Positions 17,890-26,276 of a stretch of DNA of 64,000 nucleotides are shown here, piece by piece. Under the pieces are notes generated by a model that searched no databases, had not been told where the DNA came from, and saw only the letters and a list, made by a program, of their open reading frames with translations. The position numbers and the translations under genes are program-made. Position 1 is the stretch's first letter. Each line of letters opens with the position of its first letter. The stretch is from Bacillota bacterium (lineage in GTDB: Bacteria; Bacillota; UBA4882; UBA10575). The stretch covers positions 45,479 to 109,478 of the forward strand of contig DUOH01000034.1 in NCBI GenBank assembly GCA_012838955.1, written 5' to 3'.

Positions 17890-19121
17890 AAAAGGTTCAA
17901 GAACGATTAAAGGAAGCGGCGTGGGAGGCCAGGGAAAAACCTGGAGCGTACGGTGATGATTTTGATCCGGCGGTCTTTATTAATGATCATTCTGAACTGA
18001 ATGGGAGGGAACGGGAGCTCTCCGCCAAACTGCGGGAAGTGGCGCTCTTGTCCGGTTTTGATCCGGAGGAGAAGCAACGTTCAGCTTCTTATCTTCAAAA
18101 AGACGCGGATGTGCTTTATGAAAAAGTAACCGGCCTCTACGATGGTCAGGTTGAGATCATGAGTATTGAGCGGGCGCTGGAAGAATATGATTGGCTTTGG
18201 GATTATTGGTGGAAGACGGTGGATGTTGATGCCGATAAATTTACCGCCTATACGGAACTCTATCAAAAAGGGGGGTACTTCATTCGGATCTTGCCTGGCG
18301 CAAAGGTGGAGTTGCCGATTCAATCCTGTCTGATGATGTCGGAGCAAGAAGGCAGTCAGAGGGTGCATAATATCGTCATTGCGGAAGAGGGTTCCTCAGC
18401 AGAGATCGTCAGTGGTTGCACTACTGTACCCCAGGTGGAAACCGGTATGCATTTGGGGGTAACCGAGTTTTATGTAAAGAAAGGCGCTCATCTGTCTTTC
18501 ACCATGGTTCATAACTGGGCTGAGAATTTTTATGTGCGTCCCCGCACAGGTGTGCTGCTGGAAGAAGACGCTTCATTCATTAATAATTATATTTTACTGA
18601 AACCCGTGAAGTCTTTACAGACAAACCCCCGGGCCATCCTTAAGGGGCGAAGGTCCAGGGCCAGATTTAACAGTATCATTCACGGCCGGGCCGGATCAAT
18701 TTTGGATTTAGGATCCGTGCTTGAACTAATCGGGGAGGAGACCAGGGGGGAAGCGATTAGCCGGGCGGCAGCCGACGATCAGGCACAAGTCTTAATGAGA
18801 GGCAAACTCTTGGCTTACAGTAATTCTGCCCAAGCCCGCTTGGAGTGTAAAGGGATGCTGCTCTCGGAGGAGGCGCGCATGCAAGCCATCCCCGAACTGG
18901 AAGTTATTAAAGCGCCCCGGGCCGACTTGAATCATGAAGCAGCGGTCGGGCCAATCAGTAGAGAAGCCATCGAATACTTGATGACCAGGGGGTTAACGGA
19001 AGAAGAAGCCACTTCCCTGATTATTCAAGGATTCATGAAGGTGGGGATTGACGGTTTACCGGAGATCCTGGAGAAGATGGTGGACGAAATGGCCAAGTCC
19101 ATCTCGGAAGGGGGATTATAA
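17865..19121 (+). CDS. sufB: Fe-S cluster scaffold protein SufB/SufD-like (SmsB)
   Basis: 418 residues of the SufB/SufD beta-helix family. The C-terminal motif HEAAVGPISREAIEYLMTRG with EEEATSLIIQGF is diagnostic. The core has the right-handed helix repeats between residues 150 and 340. The N-terminal 100 residues are charged and helical. With SufC it is expected to assemble Fe-S clusters in the cytoplasm. The frame opens at 17856, but the ATG at 17865 with GAGGGGT upstream is chosen. It overlaps sufC by 25 nt, so the two are translated together. Confidence 0.92.
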   Translation: MRRVQAEIKKVQERLKEAAWEAREKPGAYGDDFDPAVFINDHSELNGRERELSAKLREVALLSGFDPEEKQRSASYLQKDADVLYEKVTGLYDGQVEIMSIERALEEYDWLWDYWWKTVDVDADKFTAYTELYQKGGYFIRILPGAKVELPIQSCLMMSEQEGSQRVHNIVIAEEGSSAEIVSGCTTVPQVETGMHLGVTEFYVKKGAHLSFTMVHNWAENFYVRPRTGVLLEEDASFINNYILLKPVKSLQTNPRAILKGRRSRARFNSIIHGRAGSILDLGSVLELIGEETRGEAISRAAADDQAQVLMRGKLLAYSNSAQARLECKGMLLSEEARMQAIPELEVIKAPRADLNHEAAVGPISREAIEYLMTRGLTEEEATSLIIQGFMKVGIDGLPEILEKMVDEMAKSISEGGL

Positions 19122-19128
19122 GCGTCCC

Positions 19129-19605
19129 TCACAGGGGATGACGTACCAGACGGTAACGGCCGGCTTCGATCTCCAACAGGATATAGCCGGGGTCTTTTTC
19201 CCAGCGGCAGATTGCTCCGGGGTTAATCAAGGTTAACCCCTTCTTTTTCTGGGTGAAGTGTTGATGGGTATGGCCGAAGAAGGCCAGATCAGCCTGGGCC
19301 CGGTGGGCAAAACTTAATAAAGTCTTTAGCCCTGACGGTAGATTGAAGTGATGGCCATGACAGCAGAAGACCCGTATACCAGCGAGCTTAATACAGAGCT
19401 GATCAGGGAATGCCTCTTTGGGGTCGTTATTACCGTTCACTGCCTCCAGGGGAAGTTGACTAATCCGGCGGAGCCGGAGGGCGTCGAGCACTCCGTCACC
19501 GAGATGGATCAGGAGATCCAACCCGTTCTCCTGATTTTCGCGGGTATAGACTTTTTTTAAAGACGAAAAATCACCATGAGAATCACTGACTACCAGAATA
19601 CGCAT
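19129..19605 (-). CDS. YfcE/MJ0936-type metallophosphoesterase
   Basis: 158 residues, the usual size. Metal-binding motifs in order: DSH (residues 8-10), LGDGVLD, GNND in place of the usual GNHD/GNCD, CHGHH and FGHTH. Relatives hydrolyse phosphodiesters such as bis-p-nitrophenyl phosphate or cyclic nucleotides in vitro; the natural substrate is unknown. A GGAG site precedes the ATG. It converges with sufB. Confidence 0.9.
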   Translation of the reverse strand: MRILVVSDSHGDFSSLKKVYTRENQENGLDLLIHLGDGVLDALRLRRISQLPLEAVNGNNDPKEAFPDQLCIKLAGIRVFCCHGHHFNLPSGLKTLLSFAHRAQADLAFFGHTHQHFTQKKKGLTLINPGAICRWEKDPGYILLEIEAGRYRLVRHPL

Positions 19606-19820
19606 GTGCTTTCTCCTTTTTGCGCGGGAGCAAAATACTTTCCCCTAGACAGAGGGATAGGACCTGTCTGATTCCGCAGCCCTTTTTGGCGAGGGAGCAA
19701 TATACTTTTTTACACTTATTTTAACATAATTTCTTACGGTTTTCTTGGGAATAATCAGCTTTCCGCCGTCCTTTTGCATCTGGAAAGAGGATTTTCGCTG
19801 AATAAGTGGAATAGATACAA

Positions 19821-19830
19821 CAAACGTTTG
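19821..19830. promoter_or_regulatory. LacI-family operator CAAACGTTTG (first copy)
   Basis: Perfect 10-bp palindrome 28 bp before the lacI-type gene. The identical palindrome appears before the next gene, which marks both as sites of this regulator. Confidence 0.75.
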
Positions 19831-19857
19831 GGATAATTCGATGATTAGGTGATAGTA

Positions 19858-20847
19858 GTGGTTACAATAAAAGACATCGCAAAAAAGGTAGGAGTTTCCC
19901 CCAGTGTGGTCTCGAGGGCTCTCAATAATAAGTACGGAGTGAAAGCGGAAACCCGGGAACGCATAGTCCGGACTGCGAAAGAAATGGGGTATCGTCCTAA
20001 TATATTGGCCCAAGGGTTGGTGACCAGGAAGACAAATACCATCGGTGTGGTGATGGCTGATATTTCAGAACCTTTTTTTTCACAACTTATTAAAGGAATG
20101 AACCTGGTAGCCGATGAAACCGGCTATACATTAATCTACTACAATTCCTATGAAAGCCTGGTGGAGAGATCCGCTTTAGAGCATATGATCAAAGCCCAAC
20201 GGGTTGACGGTCTAATCATTGTGGGCAGTAGAATCAAGGAAGATGAATATCTGTCCGGCCGGACCTGGGAGGTGCCCTTAGTTTTGGTGGAGAGGAGGTT
20301 GACTGCGCCCGGGCTGAATTGTGTCTGGGTGGACAGCATAACCGGAGCTTATAAAGCCACCCGGTATCTGATTGACCAAGGACACCGTAGAATCGCCCAT
20401 ATCTGCGGAACCCTCGGTTTTCAGGTCGCCCTTGATCGGTTGGAAGGATACAAAAGGGCTTTGGCGGATACGGGATTACCATATGCGGAGGAGCTGGTGG
20501 CTTCCGGACATTTTGTGTGGCAGGACGGGTATACGGCTACCAAGGAGGTTCTAAAACAGACTCCCCGGTGCACTGCTGTGTTTGCCGGGAATGACACTAT
20601 GGCTTACGGGGCATTGCAGGCGATCGCCGAATCCGGACTGGAGGTTCCGCGGGACATCGCGGTGGTTGGCTTTGATGATCTGGAGTTCTCTCTATTGACG
20701 AATCCTCCTTTGACTACTGTGCGACAACCTAGAATGGAGATGGGGAAGAAGGCCGTATCGATCTTAGTGTCGATTCTGGCGGGAAAGGCAGAAGAGGGGG
20801 TGAAGATTTCCTTGACGCCAGAGTTGATCATTCGACGGTCAGCATAA
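19858..20847 (+). CDS. LacI-family transcriptional regulator
   Basis: 329 residues. N-terminal helix-turn-helix (TIKDIAKKVGVSPSVVSRALNN) with the hinge-helix ILAQGLVTRKT, then the periplasmic-binding-like effector domain (TIGVVMADISEPFFSQLIKGM, VDGLIIVGS, VVGFDDLEF). It should bind the CAAACGTTTG palindromes flanking it and respond to a sugar related to the substrate of the glycosidase gene that follows. The GTG at 19858 is chosen because AGGTGA lies 6 nt upstream and the family starts M-V-T-I-K-D; a GTG three codons earlier is also open. Confidence 0.93.
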   Translation: MVTIKDIAKKVGVSPSVVSRALNNKYGVKAETRERIVRTAKEMGYRPNILAQGLVTRKTNTIGVVMADISEPFFSQLIKGMNLVADETGYTLIYYNSYESLVERSALEHMIKAQRVDGLIIVGSRIKEDEYLSGRTWEVPLVLVERRLTAPGLNCVWVDSITGAYKATRYLIDQGHRRIAHICGTLGFQVALDRLEGYKRALADTGLPYAEELVASGHFVWQDGYTATKEVLKQTPRCTAVFAGNDTMAYGALQAIAESGLEVPRDIAVVGFDDLEFSLLTNPPLTTVRQPRMEMGKKAVSILVSILAGKAEEGVKISLTPELIIRRSA

Positions 20848-20883
20848 ATCCGGTGGCAAGAAGGTTTTATTTGCAAATTTTCA

Positions 20884-20893
20884 CAAACGTTTG
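20884..20893. promoter_or_regulatory. LacI-family operator CAAACGTTTG (second copy)
   Basis: Same palindrome as at 19821-19830, 19 bp before the glycosidase start. The spacing suits repression at or just after the promoter. Confidence 0.75.
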
Positions 20894-20912
20894 CTGAAAT
20901 GGAGGAATAGTT

Positions 20913-23120
20913 ATGGGAATTAACTATGAGACGTTATTAGGACGGTTGGGGTCAAGATTTACACTAAATTTCCGCCAGCGTGAGCAGCGTATTTATCTGT
21001 CACCAATGGGCCGTTTCTATGATGTGCCGCTCAGTCTAAGCTTGGGGATTATGATCGACGGAAAAGAATACTGCCTACCCTTTTCCGAAAAAAGACCGCA
21101 GACGGAGTTTTTACCGGTAAGTCAGGAGTTGTCTTTGGATGGAGTGAGCTTTCACTTGAAAGAGCCAAAGCTTGGGATCGAGTTTAACTGCAAGGTGCAT
21201 GCTCCTTTCTATCCTGAAGACCGGATAATCTCCGGCGCGCCCTTCTTCTATATTGATTTAGAGATAAAAAGTTTCTTGCACGGTAGGAGCAGCTTTTCTC
21301 CACTAAACGGGGAATGGTTTTTGCGGGTCGGCGGGGTAGAGGGATGCCACACGGAAGGAGGGGAGGTTGTTATCCCCATCGTCTCTCAATTAGTATCTGA
21401 TTGTTGGTATAATACCCACGAGTGTCCGCCGGAGGCGAAATCGGCATTTTCGGAAGGGAAGTTTGAAGGGGTGTTGAAGATCTCCCCTACCTTCCCGGTA
21501 GAGGCGTGGGATAGCCGGAAGGAGCAAGACATTTGTCTAAGAAAGAGTTTTAACTTGGAGAGTCAGGACACTGTTTTACGGGAGTCATTAATCATTGCCG
21601 GGTATCAACAGGGCACAGTCTTTAAGGTAGAAGGCAGAGAATGTGAATTCTTCTATACTTCCTGGTTTTCCGATGTTGATTCCGTAATCAGTTATGCCCG
21701 GCAGGAACGGGAGACCTTGCTGGCAAAGACGAGGATTTTTTTGGATACCATAGAAGAAGCCACCCTTGGTAAGGGGTTGAAGAATATATTGGCTGTGGGT
21801 TTCCAAAACTATTTGGCCAATACCTGGTGGGTGAGGGAGAAAGAGGCTGAGCAGGACTGGTTTACCGTATGGGAGGGTTGGTGCGCGTTTCATTCAACAT
21901 TAGATGTGGAATACAACAATGCCTGGTTTCCTTTGCTGTACTGGCCTGAACTCTTAGAGAAGCAGTTGTCCATGTGGTATGCGAAAGCAAAGCCGGAGGG
22001 GTATTTTCCTCATGATCTAGGTATTTTGCTGGAGATGAAGGATCAGGTTTACCCCCACAATATGGAGGTTGAAGAATCCTGCAACTTACTCTTGTTGGTC
22101 TATGCCTTTTGGAAGCTCAGAGGGTACCGGGGATGGCTCCAACAGATGCCTGTTTTAAAAAATGCCGTCCGGTACCTTTTATCCTCGGATACCACCGGTA
22201 ACGGTTATCCGAATCTGGGGGTGGCCAATACCATAGATGATGGGGAGGCGACCACTCAATACGCCAAAGAACAGACTTATCTGGGCATGAAGGTTTTTTC
22301 AGCTTTAACCGCCTTTGCGGAGCTGGCCCGGGAATATGGGGATAATCAGCCTGAGATCAGCAGTTTATTACAGGAAAGCGCCTTAATGAGGCAGCGGTTC
22401 CAAGAAACCCTCGAAGGGCAGGCTTGGCGGGGAGACCACTATGCGATCTGCTTGCCGCAGACAGCAAAAGGGTTGCGGGATGTCTGGACAGGTAGAGAGG
22501 TAAAAGAGGATGAACTGAAAGGATGGGAGGCCTACTCCATCTATACTGCCAACGGACTGCTTTATCTGTTGGCTTCCGGTGTTAACCCGGCCTTGGATTG
22601 GCAACGCATCAAAGAAGATATCATCTCTGCCTGCCGGCAGAGCTTGACTCCTTATGGGTGTACCCACAGCAGTTTTGACGTGTCTAATGTCTGGATCTCC
22701 CAGAATATGTGGAGAGATATGATCGCCGCCTATTTAGGGATTGATCTTTTTGATCTAACCCAAAACTACAACAGTTTTTTGGAGATGGAGAATGTCCAGG
22801 GCCGGGGAGGATGTTTTGTTGATACTTATGGCTGGAATTGGCTATCCTATTATCCGCGGGGAGTAACGGCCTTCGGTTATCTTCCGGCTATGGCCGGCCT
22901 TAGAGTTGATTATGAAAAGAAGACCGCGACCGTCAGCCCGGTACGGTTCCCCTGCCGGATTCCCTTGGTCATCTTGGCTGATTGGAAAAGCGGATCCGTA
23001 CCGGTTTTGAATTGCCGGATTAAAGAGGCCAAAGTCAGCTGGGAGATAGAGCATGCCCCAGAGGACTGGCAGATCTCCCTTGTCTTTAAAAATGAGGTAA
23101 AATCGGGAATAAACGCATAA
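20913..23120 (+). CDS. Cytosolic glycoside hydrolase-like protein, (alpha/alpha)6 type, GH52/DUF4965-related
   Basis: 735 residues with no signal peptide. The N-terminal 260 residues look like a beta-sandwich. The rest carries helical-barrel motifs: YNNAWFPLLYWPELL, GYFPHDLG, MEVEESCNLLLL, TIDDGEATTQYAKEQTYLGMK, and near the end SNVWISQNMWRDMIAAYLG and YYPRGVTAFGYLPAMAG. From memory, the PHDLG/MEVEE segment resembles the DUF4965 (GtaA) group and the terminal YYPRGVT block resembles GH52 beta-xylosidases; I cannot place it in one family. A beta-xylosidase or similar activity is a guess. Control by the upstream LacI protein is supported by a shared operator. Confidence 0.7.
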   Translation: MGINYETLLGRLGSRFTLNFRQREQRIYLSPMGRFYDVPLSLSLGIMIDGKEYCLPFSEKRPQTEFLPVSQELSLDGVSFHLKEPKLGIEFNCKVHAPFYPEDRIISGAPFFYIDLEIKSFLHGRSSFSPLNGEWFLRVGGVEGCHTEGGEVVIPIVSQLVSDCWYNTHECPPEAKSAFSEGKFEGVLKISPTFPVEAWDSRKEQDICLRKSFNLESQDTVLRESLIIAGYQQGTVFKVEGRECEFFYTSWFSDVDSVISYARQERETLLAKTRIFLDTIEEATLGKGLKNILAVGFQNYLANTWWVREKEAEQDWFTVWEGWCAFHSTLDVEYNNAWFPLLYWPELLEKQLSMWYAKAKPEGYFPHDLGILLEMKDQVYPHNMEVEESCNLLLLVYAFWKLRGYRGWLQQMPVLKNAVRYLLSSDTTGNGYPNLGVANTIDDGEATTQYAKEQTYLGMKVFSALTAFAELAREYGDNQPEISSLLQESALMRQRFQETLEGQAWRGDHYAICLPQTAKGLRDVWTGREVKEDELKGWEAYSIYTANGLLYLLASGVNPALDWQRIKEDIISACRQSLTPYGCTHSSFDVSNVWISQNMWRDMIAAYLGIDLFDLTQNYNSFLEMENVQGRGGCFVDTYGWNWLSYYPRGVTAFGYLPAMAGLRVDYEKKTATVSPVRFPCRIPLVILADWKSGSVPVLNCRIKEAKVSWEIEHAPEDWQISLVFKNEVKSGINA

Positions 23121-23125
23121 ATATC

Positions 23126-23154
23126 TTGACATTGATTTAAGTCTCTGCTATAAT
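23126..23154 (+). promoter_or_regulatory. Consensus sigma-A promoter P1 of veg
   Basis: -35 TTGACA (23126-23131), 17-bp spacer, -10 TATAAT (23149-23154): a perfect consensus promoter, as expected for veg, which is very strongly transcribed in Bacillus. Confidence 0.9.
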
Positions 23155-23165
23155 TTTTAGCTCAC

Positions 23166-23195
23166 TTGACTAAAAGGGACAGGCTGTGTTATAAT
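23166..23195 (+). promoter_or_regulatory. Second sigma-A promoter P2 of veg
   Basis: -35 TTGACT, 18-bp spacer, -10 TATAAT (23190-23195), 40 bp downstream of P1. Confidence 0.8.
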
Positions 23196-23235
23196 TCAAT
23201 AGTAATGGGCCACATGAAAAGGATGGTGAAACAGT

Positions 23236-23508
23236 TTGTCCAGACAGGATACTACTAATGCCCTTGACTTAATCCGCCAGGATCTCAACGGCTATGTGGG
23301 TCAAGAGATTTATTTACGAGCCAATAAAGGCCGGAAAAAAGTGTTTGAAGTACAAGGAGTGTTGGAACAGACCTATCCCAAGGTTTTTGTGGTCAGGTTC
23401 AACGAACGTCAAGTGGAGCGGCGTGTCTCATACAGCTATGCCGATCTCTTAACTGAAACCGTTGAGCTTTCGGTAGGGAGTACGAGAATCGGAACTCAAT
23501 CTCCTTAA
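23236..23508 (+). CDS. veg: Veg family protein
   Basis: 90 residues, same fold and length class as Bacillus subtilis Veg. The shared parts are the GRRK-like turn (here KGRKKV), ETYP-like QTYPKVFVV and the ERRVSYSYADLLTETVEL block. Veg affects biofilm formation and spore outgrowth in Bacillus; the biochemical role is unsettled. TTG start with a GGATGGTGA site. It is driven by two tandem consensus promoters and closed by a terminator, so it is a strong monocistronic unit. Confidence 0.93.
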   Translation: MSRQDTTNALDLIRQDLNGYVGQEIYLRANKGRKKVFEVQGVLEQTYPKVFVVRFNERQVERRVSYSYADLLTETVELSVGSTRIGTQSP

Positions 23509-23527
23509 TGTTATTGGTCTTGCTTGA

Positions 23528-23557
23528 CCCGTTCTTCTTTTGGAGAACGGGTTTTTT
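23528..23557 (+). terminator. Terminator after veg
   Basis: CCCGTTCT/AGAACGGG 8-bp stem with an 8-nt loop and six T. Confidence 0.9.
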
Positions 23558-23671
23558 CTATGGCTGAAAGAGGGAAAGCAGAGGATATGCAGAATTTTCA
23601 AATGAATATGTTACTACCTGGCGCTACGTACGCAAACGCGCCGGAATATACTGGGAGAGTAGAAACTGACC

Positions 23672-25009
23672 ATGGAAAAGGGAGTAAGCCGTTGTTTTCC
23701 TCCTCGACTGCTAGTTTTGTTGGTGTTGATGCTATTGTCAATGAACAGTATAGTCTGGGGCAGAAAGACTGAACCTATGATCAAAATAGGCATCACCCAA
23801 TCTCCTCCCTGGGCTCTAAGGTTCGCGGGTGAGTTTGGCGTCTACTACAGGGGCGACAGTGGGTAGTGGAGATTAGTAAAGGACCGGATTGACCAGAGAA
23901 GGAAGTGGACTGTTGATCATGAAGACCATAGGTTGGTCTTAGTCAGTGATTTGGGAGACAGTATTATCTCCGATTATCCACTACGGTTTGTCCCGGTTGC
24001 GGAAACCGCACGGCTGATCCTGACGGACCGGGTATATAAGGGGGAGTTGGAGTTATGGCCGACTGAGGAATGTCTAGCGGAACAGGATGAGCTCCCGTAT
24101 GTGTATAATTATTTACCTTTGGAGGAGTATGTATGCTGTGTATTAGCGTCCGAGGCTTATCCCGGTTGGAATCATCAGGCGCTGTCTGCGTTAGCAGTGG
24201 CGATCAGAAGCTATACTCTATATAATTTAGGGAAACACCGGGAATATGATTTTTGTGATCAAGCGCATTGCCAGAAGTTTTTGGGTTTTTCTGACCATCC
24301 GTCCTTTTTGGCAGCGGTTAACCAAACGCGAGGCGAGGTTCTAACCTGGGAAGGCCGGGTAATTAATGCGGTTTATCACTCTAGTAGTGGTGGTCATACC
24401 AGAAATAACGAAGACGTCTGGGGCGGAGACCCGGCACCTTATTTGAGAGGGGTTACTGACTTCGACCAGAACGGACAGAATTATGCTTGGCAGCAGACAC
24501 CTTTCTTTAAAGTCTCTGATTTCTCTACAGTACTTGATCTGAAAGGGAGCGGCGGTTTAGTAATTACGCCCAGTTTCAATATGGAGGGCGCATTGATTGG
24601 GTTTGCTTTTCGGCATAGAAAAAACAAGGCTGGTCGGGAAGTAAGCAATGAAGAGCTGCGGAGGATGCTTGCTTTACCCAGTGGGAATTTCCAACTTTAT
24701 CACTTTGATAGAGAGGATTTAACAGAAGCTTTGCAAGGCGGTAATCTGGTAAATTTAGGAGCGGTAGAGGTCAATCAGGATGATCTGACCATCCAAGCCG
24801 AGTTGAATCTGGTGGTTTGTAGCAGGCTGATTCAAGAGACGGTAATCTTGTCCCCAGATGAGTATCTGCTTTTTATCGGAAACGGCGCCGGGCATGGGGT
24901 AGGTCTAAGTCAATGGGGAGCGCAGGCTATGGGGGAACAAGGCCATACTTACCAGGCAATTTTGAGGCATTTTTATGGAAGGGTTCCCCAGTTGACTAAG
25001 TTGGAGTGA
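23672..25009 (+). pseudogene. SpoIID/LytB-domain protein interrupted by one in-frame TAG
   Basis: Read through, this is a 445-residue SpoIID-type protein (lytic transglycosylase used in engulfment or cortex remodelling): signal peptide (residues 1-30), the first IKIGIT strand, then VYNYLPLEEYVCCVLASEAYPGWNHQALSALAVA-type core and a final GHGVGLSQWGAQAMG. A single TAG at 23864-23866 splits it. The 5' part (65 codons) and the 3' part (open from 23867; first usable start TTG 23933, without a good ribosome site) are in the same frame, and the family pattern continues across the stop. Without readthrough the domain lacks its export signal. A sequencing error, real decay or stop readthrough are all possible. 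No good ribosome site precedes the ATG either. Confidence 0.75.
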
Positions 25010-25118
25010 CGCACAGACAATTATGGTCGGCGGGTGGCTCCGTAGTATCATGCGGGTTGGCGTGAGGAATCAAGCTGGAAACGCTATGTAAAGGCGCAGG
25101 ATCAAAGAGAAGACTGGT

Positions 25119-26144
25119 TTAAGTGAAATACTCAATCTCTGCTTCAGGGAAGACCGTAGTGATCTCCCTGATCATATAGGACTTCAATTTTTCTAATTGT
25201 TCCGGGGGGTACATATACTTACCATAACCGTATTTCCCCCACTTCAACTTACGCTTGGTTTCATCCATCTCCAGGGTGGTACGGGGAAAACGTTCCATAA
25301 TGATCTTTTTTGCCCGGGCTGTAAAACGGTGGGAGATCAGTTCAAAAGTCAGTCCTCTTCTAGCGGCGGGCCCCAATTCCTCGGCCAGGAGTCGCAGAAG
25401 CTCCCGATAGTCTTTTCGCCATCCCTCATAGATGAATAAAGGGGCGATAATAAACCCTAAGGGATAACCGGCTCTGGCCATTTTTCCGGCAGCGTTCAGT
25501 CTTTCCTGAAAAGTAGCGGTATTGGCCTCATAAGACTTAATGATAAAATCCGTGTTGATGCTGAACCGAAACTTGGTATGGCTGTTGTGTTTGACCATGA
25601 GCAGCCCATCAACGGCAGAAAATTTACTGACTACGCGTAAACGGCCGTTTTGCTGTCGGCCGAAGAAAGCAATGGTTTTCTGTAGTGAGCCGGTGATATG
25701 TTCCACAGCTAAGGGATCGGAAGTACTGGCTGCTTCAAAACTGGTGATTTTAGGGGAATTCTTGTTTATATATTTCTCGACCGCCTCCAGTATTTCATCG
25801 ATATTTACATAAACGCGGATGTAGGGTTTTCTCCCTAAAGTAGTAGCCAGATAGCAATATTGGCAACCCCCGGGACAGCTCGTGCCTAGAGAAAACTGAT
25901 AGTCCGCTGAAGGACGGCATGTGTCCAGAGTGAGGTTTTTTTTCACCCCTACTACCAGGGTGCGTTTGGCTTCTCTGTACCCGGCTTGGGGTGTTTTCCC
26001 TGGGATACCAGTCACCCGGTTATGGGAGGGGGTAATAATTAGTGGGATATTTTCTTTGGTATAATATTCATAAATCTGTTTCCCCAAGGGATATTCCAAG
26101 GCCTGGGGTTCAAAATATATACGGGTAGGAGTAAAGAACTTCAT
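25119..26144 (-). CDS. splB: Spore photoproduct lyase
   Basis: 341-residue radical SAM DNA repair enzyme that splits the thymine dimer (spore photoproduct) during germination. The cluster motif C90-x3-C94-x2-C97 with Tyr98 and the C-terminal region rich in Tyr/Lys are as in the family. At the position of the hydrogen-atom-donating Cys (Cys140 in Geobacillus numbering) this protein has Ser140; a Cys76 is present. AGAAGGT precedes the ATG at 26144. It stands alone, convergent with the SpoIID-like gene. Presence of splB implies spores whose DNA is held in the SASP-bound A-form. Confidence 0.95.
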   Translation of the reverse strand: MKFFTPTRIYFEPQALEYPLGKQIYEYYTKENIPLIITPSHNRVTGIPGKTPQAGYREAKRTLVVGVKKNLTLDTCRPSADYQFSLGTSCPGGCQYCYLATTLGRKPYIRVYVNIDEILEAVEKYINKNSPKITSFEAASTSDPLAVEHITGSLQKTIAFFGRQQNGRLRVVSKFSAVDGLLMVKHNSHTKFRFSINTDFIIKSYEANTATFQERLNAAGKMARAGYPLGFIIAPLFIYEGWRKDYRELLRLLAEELGPAARRGLTFELISHRFTARAKKIIMERFPRTTLEMDETKRKLKWGKYGYGKYMYPPEQLEKLKSYMIREITTVFPEAEIEYFT

Positions 26145-26276
26145 GGCTTACCTTCTCTGCTTTTTTGGCCTGCGGACCTCCTGGTCCGGTGTTCATTAGT
26201 TTTTATTTTTTCTCATAATTTATTAGCCCGGTTTTTGGCTAATCTGATCTAACTTTCTATAAAGGGTGAGTGTTTG

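Noticed and set aside
23524..23772. 82-codon ORF overlapping the SpoIID-like gene start
   Set aside because: It starts inside the veg terminator and lies in another frame from the recognised signal peptide.
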